Source of the DNA: Fasciolopsis buskii
Taxonomy: Eukaryota > Platyhelminthes > Trematoda > Plagiorchiida > Fasciolidae
Length of the DNA stretch: 64,000 nucleotides
Direction of reading: 5' to 3'
Assembly: GCA_008360955.1 (NCBI GenBank)
Contig: LUCM01009038.1
Coordinates: 12,501-76,500 of the forward strand
Shown here: in pieces, positions 25,931-35,300 of the stretch
Layout: every line of letters begins with the position of its first letter
Numbering within the stretch: the stretch's first letter is position 1
Notes under the pieces: model-generated
What the model was told of the DNA's origin: nothing
The model's input: only the letters and a program-made list of their open reading frames with translations
Databases searched by the model: none
Made by a program: the position numbers and the translations under genes

Positions 25931-26000
25931 CTGTGAAAAGCAGTCTCAGTGAGTAGCTTAGCCTTCAGTCGAGGCGCATCTAATCCGTGATCATTTTTTT
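25931..26000 (-). CDS. Candidate internal exon, unknown product
   Basis: The minus strand is open here in one frame, reading NDHGLDAPRLKAKLL then TETAFH, and ends at CACAG followed by GTATTC, an acceptable 5' splice site. The intron to the candidate acceptor at 25737 would be 193 bp. The 5' boundary of this exon is unclear: an in-frame stop lies just upstream of KFIEKN, so an acceptor would be needed near 26010. No similarity to a known protein is recognised. Confidence 0.18.
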
Positions 26001-26009
26001 CGATGAACT

Positions 26010-27576
26010 TTTATAAAATTAGCTGCCCGGGGTTTTGTAAACACACAATAGTCTTGATTTTGATAACACGTAACCGGGGCGAAAAGGTGTAAAATTTAGA
26101 ATCAGACATTCATTTTAGGACTAAACGTGACCTGACACTGAAAAGTGGCGGAGTATGTCACGGGTATGAGCTGTCTGCACGAATAGACAAGACAATTTAA
26201 ATACGAAAGCCCAGACAGACTTAGACTTCAATAAAACTATCTCGTGTCGATATTGATAGGCGATGAGCAGCGCATCACCAAAGTCGATGGATAGTTTCCG
26301 TGCCTTCGTTTTGATGAAATATGCATTTCAGAATGCATGTCAGAACTAGTTCCGAAATCTGACCTTTAGCTGTTCTAGATTATATTCCTAATGTTGTTTA
26401 GTTACCAGATAAGTTGACAACTATTAAAAATCAGAGAAATAGATTTAATTTTGGACTTTAAGACCATCGGGAACAGGGTTCAGCCCAGTGTCTTCTTTAT
26501 GGTGCAAACCTTTTATTCCGTTTATTTTTCCATGTGCAGTTCATTAGGGCAGGTTGACGACAGATTTTTTGACAGGCGGTACACAAACATTTTTGCCGCT
26601 GGCGAGCCCCATACCTGTACCAATTGTAATTTTGTCTTTCAGTATGGCTTTCTTGATTCTAATAACCGATCGATAGCGTACAGCATATTTTGCGATTCCC
26701 GTAAATCTAGAAATTATTGTTATATTACAGAGGGGGATCGTCCTTCGCATACATTGGTATTAGTAAGCGCGGCAACCTTCGCTGTGTGGTCACCAAAATG
26801 AGAGAACTAATCTTATGCTATATGTGACCATGTGTTGTTACTTAATTGGGTTTAACATCTTACATTTTGTCCGTTCACTACTTCGCCGGTTGTATTCTCT
26901 TCTTATTGCTTTACTAGAATTGTTCATTAAAGGTGAAGTTTACCGGAATGAAAAGGCTAATAAGGCACCCGTCCAACGCGCGCGTGGATTCAATTACCAA
27001 AATAGAACAAACCACATTGCTATTCACCAGCACAAAACATTTTTGAGTAGATTAGTGAATGTTCCTCGTTGCCCGTTCGACTAGGGATTTACTAGTTGTA
27101 TACCCATTCTTTGTTTATTCACAGCCGCTAAGAGTGATTCGCGGGCGCGACCTTGCCTATTGCAAAACTATTATTCCGACTTTATTCAACGAATAGCCGC
27201 AGTGGACTGAAACGGCGTTTAACTTCATAGATGCCAACCACAATTCCGAAGTTTTCACTTATAGATTTCCATTTATGATCCTGTATAAAGATTGGTGTAC
27301 GCGTTGTTAAATATCAACACAATATAAGCGTCCGGCACATGTTCCAATAAACTGGATCTGACTTGGCCGTCAGTCATGTCTGAGTTGATTAGGACTGACC
27401 ATTTGTCCTCGAGTTATCATTTTCCCAGGTATTCGGTTCAAAGGTTTTGAGTTTTGTCTTGTCTAAACTCAGATTTCATAGTTAGAAGAAGCCCGTGTTC
27501 TCTCGGCTGTTTTGCCATCCAGTGGATCTCCGATGCATACTGCTGCTATGAAACATAACTGTACTGTATTACATTG
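26010..27576. other. No confident gene; two open frames of unknown meaning
   Basis: A plus-strand frame at 26451-26801 (116 codons) and another at 26815-27084 (89 codons) are open, but neither shows a motif I recognise. A possible splice acceptor (pyrimidine-rich, ending in TATTACAG) lies inside the first near 26720. Neither is called as a gene. Confidence 0.35.
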
Positions 27577-28025
27577 TACTGTATAGACTTTTGCGTAAAA
27601 TAAATAATGTCGCATTTCAGTCAAGAAATGTTTGACTGATAAATGATTAATAAGAAAAAATTTATGCTCAACACCCAGTAAAAAAGTGGAGAACAAAACT
27701 CATCAAGGAATGATTTAAGCAAATTATGATAGGTTGCTCAGGAATTCGGCTGAAACCCGATCACAGATTGTCAAAATGCGTGGTAAATATGAGACAATGG
27801 AGTTTCTGAAGATATTGATTCTAGAGGATAAGGAACGAAGGGCGGATCGTGTAGAAATACGAGAGCGACATTGAAAGATCGTTGTGTAGATGATGGGTGG
27901 GTTCAGAGGGAATTTTGTGAGCAAATTTCTCACATGCTGATCAGTGTTGATCACAGAATTCGAGACAATTCAGTTAGTAGTATGAAGGACGCGGCTAATA
28001 ATTGATTGCACCCGGCGAAGAATTT
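27577..28025 (-). repeat. LINE 3' end, copy 2 (matches 19820-20272)
   Basis: This segment aligns without gaps that I can see to 19820-20272, in the same orientation, about 7.75 kb away. Both copies carry the same in-frame TGA ahead of VINTDQHVRN. Similarity ends at 28025 on one side and near 27577 on the other, so only the LINE part is shared and the flanks are not. Confidence 0.72.
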
Positions 28026-28270
28026 TAAAGACTTCCTTAAGTAAATCTGGAGAACGGAAAAGATGGACTGGAAAAGCACGCTGATGTGCAACACGGCAGA
28101 TGGTGCAAACTAAAAAGGGTCTTGAAGAGGACACAGCAGAAAACAATTGCTTAAGTATAGCACTCTTCGTCAGTTTAAGACCAGAAGATGTTAAGGCGAT
28201 GGGACGAAAAGGTTTTGCCAAAGCAGTAGAACTGCTAGATTTTGGGAAGGGAACGATAGTGATGGGTCTC
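28025..28270 (-). pseudogene. LINE RT entry motifs, palm missing
   Basis: The frame gives NFWRPITIVPFPKSSSST and then KPFRPIALTSSGLKLTKSA. This is the standard W..A.VvPiPK and dxRPIxLTS..xK entry to a LINE RT. The frame stays open to 27970 and runs straight into RRVQSIISRVLHTTN, which belongs after the RT, so motifs A to E are lost. The plus-strand frame at 28100-28282 is a shadow. Confidence 0.68.
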
Positions 28271-28983
28271 CAAAAGTTATGAGTAGAAGACGAGCTTTAT
28301 GATGAGTTCATTAGAGAAGCAAATGCATCGGTCTGAGCCACAGCACCATGCATTAAAAGAGCTGAAGACAGATTGCCAAGACCATCTCCTGTGCTATTTC
28401 AGTGATGCGCAGGTGGAGCACCTTTTCCCTAAAAAACTTCTAACTGTCATTTCATCACCTTGACCAAAATATGATCGGGATCAAAATGGAAGAATGGATG
28501 AAAACACAATTGATGATGTCGACGTCCGCAGAAGTTTTGTACGCTTCTTCTCACAAAATAGTCGAATGCCTCGCCATAGGAATCGGTTGTTGTTACCACT
28601 CAGGAGTTGACTGGCGAATGCAGTGCCGATGAGTTGGAAATATACCACACAATTGAGCTATTACGGGATTTGTAGAAGTGCTCCTTGTGTCCTCTTAGAG
28701 GTTCCAGTTTCTGGGTGGAGATAAGGTCATTTGGGACGAACAATGTTTCTGAGGGGCAACAAATATCAAAGATTTCGTTGGCTGCCTCTGTGAAAAGTTT
28801 GACATTGTCATTGAGCAGTGATTCAAAAGGAAAACAAGCAGATGCGAGTGAAAGGGATTTTTGAAAAAGAAGAATAAGGCTGTTTTGTGAAACGTTACGG
28901 AGGAGAACTCTGATTTGATTTGTTTGCCTGAAGAAATGGAAGACTGACCTAGAGTATATCTTGGGCCTTAACAGAAGCAGACA

Positions 28984-29560
28984 ATGATCACTACTTGAAT
29001 TCGGAGCATCGCAGTTTCAGGGTAAATGAATCAGGATGGTTGGTAATAACTCTATCTAAAATGGAGCCGCCTCTGATGGGGGAAAGGCAGAGGTGAGTAA
29101 AATCAGACACAGTCAGTGGTAGAGTTGATGCATGATTGAAATCACCCACAATGATATGCGGACCATGGTCAGGAAGAGGAGCAATAAACACTAGAGAAGA
29201 GTCGAAGAATGATGTGATATTGTGTTGCGAGCTAAAAGGGGCAATATATAAGTTCGTTATGATTGCACTGGTATGGCGAGAAAACCTCGGATGGCACTGT
29301 GTAATGAGACAGTCAATTCAGTTGAGCGAGTACGTATAAACAACTTTGGACTTGACGGACCAGATGGAGTTTAGGTATGTCGCAACACCGCCCCCAAGCC
29401 GCACTTCCATCCATATAATCGGAAATATAGTGCTGTTCGCGATCGCTTCTGATTGTTCTCTTCTAATCTCAGATGTTTCGGATTTAGCGGAGATGTTACA
29501 AATTGCACAAATCCCGATTCATACAGGCTCAAAATGTTCAAGAACGTTAGTGAAATGAGA
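28984..29560 (-). pseudogene. LINE apurinic endonuclease domain, nearly intact but frameshifted
   Basis: The minus strand reads LGGGVATYLNSIW (29371-29399), then a stop near 29310, then SAIITNLYIAPF, HIIVGDFNHAST (29130-29155), RGGSILDRVITNHPDSF, and after a one-base frame change SSDHCLLLL (28984-28992). This is the complete second half of a LINE endonuclease: the GGGV strand, the hydrophobic YxPP-like strand, catalytic GDFNH, the LDxVxTN block and the closing SDH. Catalytic Asp and Asn of GDFN and the Asp-His of SDH are kept. Of all the copies here this one has the best-preserved endonuclease. Confidence 0.75.
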
Positions 29561-30439
29561 ATGTTAAGAAAACCCAGTGGTCTGCATAGGGGGATAGATT
29601 GCAGCCATTAAAACACGGAGCTAAAGAAAAACATGTGGAGAATTGATGTGTTGACTCGTATTAAAAAAGCATGCCATTTTTGTTCATTCACTGTTTACAT
29701 CATGCTGAGTGTCTGTCTGTTTATTATTTTCCAATATGTACAGGCCTCACGGGTGCTGTCATGCACAAACGCGTATGTAACACCTTTTTGTTTGCAGTTC
29801 AATACTCTCTTTTTGTGACTTTTTTATACCATTTTAATTCCGTTACCTACGATTATCTGATGCTTTATTCGTGATTATGCTCATCCTGTGTTATCTTTCG
29901 GGTTAACCGATATCAACACCTTTTGGATATGGACGAACTCTATGATGCACGAAATCATTTCCAATAACCTTAGGTATTCTGTTAAATCAAAAATTCCTTT
30001 TCCCACTATGGTCATTACGTGCTTCTTCTAAGGTCTAAAGTCTGTCCACATGCTGGCCACAGATTAAGAAAATCTTTAAGTCAGTCAAAATTTCGTCCTG
30101 CCAACCTTAGTCCTCCCAGTTTTTCCCTCTCAATGCAGTCAGGGGCATTTCCTTTCCATGAATTCCTCCTTTTCTATTTCTTTTCCCTTTGAAGAACTTT
30201 TCATTAAGTTCTTGGGGTTCATTCAATTTACATTTCTCTAGTGAAACACGAATTTCCTCTGGTCGAATGGAATTACTCGGGCTACCCTGAAAGGACTCAG
30301 AATAAGGAATGCGCATTCCAATATCGCCGAAATTTAGAAAACAGGAAAATTTTGCATCTTATTAAGGCGGATTATAGGCGTTTAGATATCTTCTTTACTG
30401 AGAATCGTCTATAACCTGAGGATTCCGAGCATCTCTGGT
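29561..30439. other. No gene recognised; boundary of the strand switch
   Basis: The plus frames at 29633-29874 are hydrophobic and match nothing. The minus frame at 30107-30316 is charged but unrecognised. This is the stretch where recognisable elements change from the minus to the plus strand. Confidence 0.4.
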
Positions 30440-31740
30440 GTGATCAAAAGCTTTTGTGTGACCGAAAGACGAAACGTGATAAGATTAATGTTTGCTACTT
30501 TACTGCTACGTTTATGCATTCCTCCTCTGATAGCCCTCTTCCATGCTCCTTATATTTTTGCAAATACACAAAACCTTGCTATTGCAAAAGTTTCTAAAAT
30601 TCTTTGCAAACTGGAAAACACAGCGGCTGCTGATTTTAACTTTTGTAATGCCGCCGAATGTTGCACCCTGATGGTTAATTTGGTTACTGAACCTCTAATG
30701 CCCATTCCCTAAAGGCTCAAACTTCTATGATATGGCTTTTACATCTACAGTCCTTAATGTCTTTCAAAAGACTGTTTTTACCCGGGCACGGAGGATTATG
30801 GTTGCAACATATGAATCTTTTAATTTTGCCTATGAATATCAAAGATCTATCCATGGTGCCACAGCCTGCCTAGTCCATTCTGTTTCTGCGTTTTTGAATT
30901 CTATTGTACGAACTGTCCACTGCATGTTCTTTTGATTCCGTGACACCAGCCGTCTTATTCAGAACCTTGAAACTTTTAGCTATTGCTTAAATTGTTCCAG
31001 CCGTCAAACCGCTTTCGTAATGGGGTCCAGCAAATTTAGTCAGGGCACAGTTTCTAGGACGTTCATCAGTGATGCTGGTGTAATTCAAGGTGCCCATTTT
31101 CTATCATCAAACTATATTGGCATTAATCTATTTTGGTCTTTCTTTAAAGCGTGTGATTATCTTTTCATCTTCATCTTTTGCTTCCTTTATTAATGAAACA
31201 ACAATATATATCAGTTCTTAGGAAGGGGGCCGCGGCCAAAAGAGGGCCACCAAGTGGGGAACTTGACCAACAGCGGCAGGATTCGAACCCGCGACCCTCA
31301 CACCCAAACGCCCCGACCCCATCCGTCTGACCACCGCCGGCTGACGTTGGTATCTTTTGCCAAATTTGACAAAATCCTTTCACAAGTGGAAAGTTTTGCT
31401 CCCCTTAGGTTCCAAAGGTAGGCCCATATAAGTATCTTAAAAGCGATCCGGGTCTATTCCGCACATGTCTGTCTACACATCCTGTTTGGTTGATTTCCAA
31501 AATGATATTCGAAGTTTTTTGCCCAGTATCTGGAGCTTTAGCTTACATACCAACCTAAGATGGAAAACTCACAATTCCCCACTGTTTATTCTTTCAAATA
31601 TTAAAACTAAAGTAGTATTGGGCGATGCTAATATTGGTTTCCAAATACACTTATTAATGTGTTCTTCCTGTCCTACTGTGCCGTTAACCCTTGACATTGC
31701 AAGTGGACGTCAAAAGACTTCGGAGCAAAAGGGCAGTTAG
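30440..31740 (+). mobile_element. LINE RT on the plus strand, split by a tRNA-derived repeat
   Basis: From left to right: NLVTEPLMPIP (like the W..a.vvPIPK entry), FTSTVLNVFQKTVFTRARR (RPIxLTSvxxKvxEk, 30735-30800), YQRSIHGATACLVHSVSAFL (QfxyxxxRSTxdAx..lvh, the LINE helix before motif A), VHCMFFDSV (motif A, with the aspartate kept but the FLDxxSAF context shortened), then SSRQTAFVMG and SDAGVIQGAHFLSS (GVxQGxxLSP, motif B, 31060-31100). Frame changes occur between blocks. After the tRNA-like insertion (31212-31346), DFQNDIRSFLPSIW and NLRWKTHNS (31490-31570) fit the region just after the YADD box. The YADD motif itself is not seen. Confidence 0.65.
31212..31346 (-). repeat. tRNA-derived SINE-like insertion in a LINE
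   Basis: This GC-rich block stands out from its surroundings. On the minus strand it contains the RNA polymerase III B box GGGTTCGAATCC (complement at 31279-31290) with a 5-bp T stem (GCGGG with CCTGC, one wobble pair) around a 7-base loop. About 40 bases upstream is an A-box-like GGCGGTGGTCAGACGG (complement 31323-31338). The anticodon region is too degenerate to assign. It lies between motif B and the post-active-site region of the plus-strand LINE, so it either inserted there or replaced part of it. A degenerate real tRNA gene is less likely. Confidence 0.5.
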
Positions 31741-32243
31741 TAACCGTGTTTCTTCCCCCTCAATTTTCGTATGAATAAATGTGTACAGCAAAATACGGAA
31801 TAGTTCTTGGTTCTAACCCCATGGATACTTCAAAATGTAGTCCATCCAGTGTCAATAATCAGATCAGAAATCGGGAATTGTTCTTTAATGACTTAGCATA
31901 AGTAAAAACTGTTCTGTCTAATCTGTCGTACATACCGACTATTAAGAGAGTAACAAAAAGTAACAAAAAATTGATTTCGTTCTAATTTGCATTTAAGACG
32001 TGCTAGTAAATCTTTGTTTTTAGCCCTTTTTGACGAATCGCTTGGCTAAAATGTCAGTTCAATGAGTGCAAAATTCATACAGAAATGAATTTAAAATATA
32101 GCGTTCAAAGGCAAAGTAACGGAGACGAAAATTACCTGACAAAGCAAAATATTTCACATTAGTTTATCAACACGACATAATTATTATTGGAAAGATCTAA
32201 AAATGTCTCCCTTTGTGACCCACAAATCTCAACTGTGATCAAA
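31741..32243. other. No gene recognised
   Basis: AT-rich sequence without a recognisable frame or motif. Confidence 0.45.
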
Positions 32244-32278
32244 CGCGCGCGCGCACACACACACACACACACACAGGC
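32244..32278. repeat. Compound (CG)n(CA)n microsatellite
   Basis: About five CG units run directly into about eleven CA units. Alternating purine-pyrimidine tracts of this type can adopt Z-DNA. The 159-codon minus-strand frame at 32239-32718 ends in this tract (VCVCVCV-type residues) and is not a gene. Confidence 0.9.
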
Positions 32279-32539
32279 ACACAGACATTTGTTGACGCGT
32301 AACTGCTCCTTTCAGAACATGTCATTGCGAGATCACTTTGGGAAGATGACCCGTACCGACTGAGACGTTGTTGAATCACCCGATCTGATAACTGTTTTGT
32401 GCAGATGACATCATGGTATTCGGAACGAACGCAACAGGAGAGGGAAAATCGGGATTCTTGTGCATTTTTAACATCTGTCGCTTCAAACGTATCCGAAACA
32501 AGTGTTTTTAAGAAGGAGTAACTATTATGTCTCCCTAGA

Positions 32540-32790
32540 AAAGGTAATGTAAGAAAATTAGTGGGGTAGTCATTAGTTGGGATATTGGATGAGGTGGCTA
32601 GTCCATGGCGCGGCCTGTGTAAATGCAGCCAGAGTGATGGGTTGGGGTCTACGAGAGTCTTGCAAGCGATGTCTGGAGACAGTGCATGGTGCTGCTCAAC
32701 GTCGTGAGGTTCTTGCATTCATAATCTTTCTTCTTACGCTAAGTTCTTCAGCCTGGAACCTAGAAGCTGTGGTTTCACTATTTCGAGCAA
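32540..32790 (+). mobile_element. RTE-like LINE C-terminus
   Basis: The plus frame reads ACVNAARVMGWGLRES, then CLETVHGAAQRR, then FIIFLL. This fits the last block of RTE/SR2-type LINE proteins: ACVxxxRLPGWGPRD, WLETLxxMAQxR, WRxxIxFL. Spacing agrees across about 45 residues, although key prolines and aspartates have changed (GWGLRES for GWGPRD). The sequence just upstream (near 32545-32575) reads WGSH.LGYW, like the GGQxLTW block after two stops. No RT part is visible to its left. Confidence 0.45.
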
Positions 32791-33943
32791 TCTTCTTCTC
32801 TTTTAAGTAGAGGATGCTATGCGATAGCAATCAATATCAGAGCACGTTGGTGAAACATTAATGGCTTTAAAAACAGAACAGGACTTAACTAAGAAAACCT
32901 AAATATTGCGCGAAACGTGGTCAATTGGGCATAGAATATCTTTACTGAGCAAGTTCAAATAGACGGTAAAAGTAAGTCTGTTTCAGAAAAATTAAAGTCC
33001 CCCATTTGCATTAAGTGGGGCACTTTCCGGGCATGACTAACAATAAGTACGGAAAAATTCTTACGCTTTATTTTATGCATTCGTCAGTAGTGGCCTTTTT
33101 CAGTTCATACTTTTCACGCTGAAAAGCGTTTTCGCTGTTTGCACACCTTGTCATACGTTCTCAAGCGTTAACTTTAAGCGTATCCGAAAGTCGGATAGAT
33201 TTGCAGATGCATTACAAAACTGAACTTTTCAACTAGAAAGGTTTCTGGTTCATAATGTTTGACACAAAATCGTCAAACACCGAGACATGACAAAGAACGT
33301 GTCCATCTAATCCAAAAGCTTTACCTTAATGACGTCTAATCGGATACGAAAATACGTAGAGGTGAAAGGTTCCAAGCCCCGACTGAAGCGTCTGGCGACT
33401 AGAACAAACGCTTCGCCGGGAATTGAAAGTGAATTTCATTTAAGGAAACAAATCAACATCAGATAGATTGGTGACCAGTTTGCGAGCATTTCGAAAGCGA
33501 TTCTTCTCGAGGAGATAGACGAACTGAAAAACACTTTCACTGGAGGTTGGATGAAGTAGGAAGTAGGAGTAATGTACTATTGAGTGATAGATTTGTCTAA
33601 ACCTTCTGTGTCAGTGAATGCAAACGAAGAGCGTTCTATTTCCCGAAATTGAGTCATTTTTAACATCGAATTTGGACTGCTTGGAAGCTCTGTATGCGAT
33701 GTGGAGCATTCCATTTGAGCAATATGCGTTTCTTTTGTGATTACAATGAGAAATTTTCCGGAGAATTATTTGTCCAAATGCTGATGTTTCAGATAAAAGA
33801 GTAGTCGAGGGTTATTAAAACAGACTTGAAAAAAACGGGAGCCCCGAAAACTATTTCATGCCTCGTAAATTTATAGGATTTACGATATCTGCATTTATTC
33901 TAGACATATTCTTTGAATAGTTAGCAACAAACGCAATGTCAAT
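32791..33943. other. No gene recognised
   Basis: No frame above 60 codons and no retroelement motif was seen. Confidence 0.45.
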
Positions 33944-33954
33944 TTGTTTTACAG

Positions 33955-34165
33955 CCGTCGTCGTAAGCAACTACTAGAACATCAATTAGTCTGTGCTAAC
34001 ACCGGAACACATTGTTGTAAAACGATAAATTGGTGTCGTGTAATCAAAACACTATGCGCTTGTTGTCCGATTCAGTATCCGCGGCTAATTTTATTTGCAA
34101 ATATTTTGTCTGTACCGCATTACATAAACCAGATCGGTGATCATCTGAAATGTTGCGATCAATAA
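33955..34165 (+). CDS. Candidate cysteine-rich exon, zinc-finger-like
   Basis: A convincing splice acceptor (AATTTGTTTTACAG, ending at 33954) opens a 70-codon frame running to a TAA. The start is RRRKQLLEHQLVCANTG. The cysteine and histidine pattern is H-x3-C-x6-C-C-x5-C-x6-C-x-C-C, later ILSVPHYINQIGDHLKCC near the end. The beginning (R..QLL.H...C) and the end (IL..HY.N....C) resemble the first and last helices of TAZ-type zinc fingers of CBP/p300, but the middle is short and several metal ligands do not line up. A decayed copy, a different cysteine-rich domain or a chance frame remain possible. No partner exon was found. Confidence 0.25.
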
Positions 34166-35119
34166 GCATTGTATAACGTCGATTTTCGCCAAGTCAGCCC
34201 TATTCGCACACTAGTGCATGCGCGAACTGCGGGAGCGCACGAACAAATGCCGTGGCCCAGAAAACGAAATTCATATCAAACCACTTTCTTTTAGCTAGAA
34301 TATAAAAAAAACTAAAGTTCATCGCATTGCAAACGAGCGCGTAAAGATTACATCGCGTTAACTAGACCTTGAGTTTGATATAGGTGAAAAAAGAAAAAAA
34401 AGAGACTAATTAAACGAACCCGGTTACAGTCTACTTTCATCAAGGTCACTCGCTGGAAAAAGTAAAAGCAGTCTGCAAACGGTCCTCTCTAGACTTCTGT
34501 ATGAAAATTAATTGCATTAAGTAGAAGAATTTGCGTAGGTTTTTGCCTACTCTGGAGATGCCAAATTTACCATCCGGTTGCCTCGAAATTTCGTCATTTT
34601 CGACCCGAAATGTTTGGATCGTGGGTGATTTTGTGCATAATGAAGATGACGTTGTCAGTGTACGAACGAAGACTTTTGAGTCCATTTTTAACTATCGTAC
34701 ACTGGTCGTTGAATTTCTAATTCATGCGTGACGTATTTAACGACAAAACACAAACTATGATTTCGACCAACAGAATTTCTCTCAAATTTGCTTTAAATGC
34801 GCAAAGATCACTAGGTCGGAAGTACCGCGTTTCTATAGCATCTGATTTTTCCAGTGTGTTATAAGGCATGATAGTCATTCGGCTTAGAGACTTCCATTCG
34901 GTCCACTTCAAGTTCCATCGAAGTAATTTACTTGTAAATATCGCGCAGTTTTCTAATAGAACTGTTTCCGGCTTCTCCTTCTTAATATCCGACAAGAAGT
35001 CTCATTAAACAACTGCAGTTGTAAAAGATAGTATTTTTCATGAAGTTCAGATATGTGTTGCATGCATACCACTTGCTTGTTTCATGCACCATAATAGCAG
35101 TGGGGCTTTGAAAATTTCA
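34166..35119. other. No gene recognised
   Basis: A short CpG-containing patch near 34205-34260 is richer in GC than its flanks. Frames at 34446-34731 and 34717-34995 match nothing I recognise. Confidence 0.4.
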
Positions 35120-35134
35120 AGTTAGTTCAAAAAC

Positions 35135-35300
35135 CTATGGTGTTCCACCACAGCGGGATTCGAACCCAGATGTCAGCTCACTGGCACCCGGCTCGTTGCC
35201 ACACCTGACCTACTGAAACCTTCTGTGATTCTGTCTCACCAGGTCTCAGGATCATGGCTGCAGCCCCCCTGAGTAGGGGACCTCAGAAGCTGTAACATGC
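35135..35300 (-). repeat. tRNA-derived SINE-like element
   Basis: On the minus strand this GC-rich block has a perfect B box, GGGTTCGAATCCC (complement near 35155-35168), and an A-box-like TGGCAACGAGCCGG about 35 bases upstream (complement near 35187-35200). A further GC-rich tract with the hairpin CCCCTGAGTAGGGG lies at 35260-35285 and may be part of the same element or of an adjacent one. The boundaries are uncertain. It shares with the 31.2 kb block only the B-box neighbourhood, so they may be different families. Confidence 0.45.

Larger units (their letters stand above)
27577..29560 (-). mobile_element. CR1-like LINE: endonuclease, linker, RT start and 3' end
   Basis: Read on the minus strand, the element begins with an endonuclease (29560-28984). 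After a frameshift at SDH comes an open linker of over 100 codons (about 28990-28600), then the RT entry with PITIVPFPK and KPFRPIALTSSGLK (28270-28160). It ends with a C-terminus and 3' end (28025-27577) almost identical to the copy at 20 kb. The RT palm, including the aspartate box, is absent: RT motif 1 is joined to the post-RT block within about 150 bp. The 3' flank on the minus strand holds the 8-mer TACAGTAC twice. CR1-type LINEs often end in short tandem units, so this may be the original terminus. Confidence 0.75.

Noticed and set aside
32239..32718. A 159-codon minus-strand frame
   Set aside because: It ends in the CA microsatellite and overlaps the plus-strand RTE C-terminus; it is open by chance.
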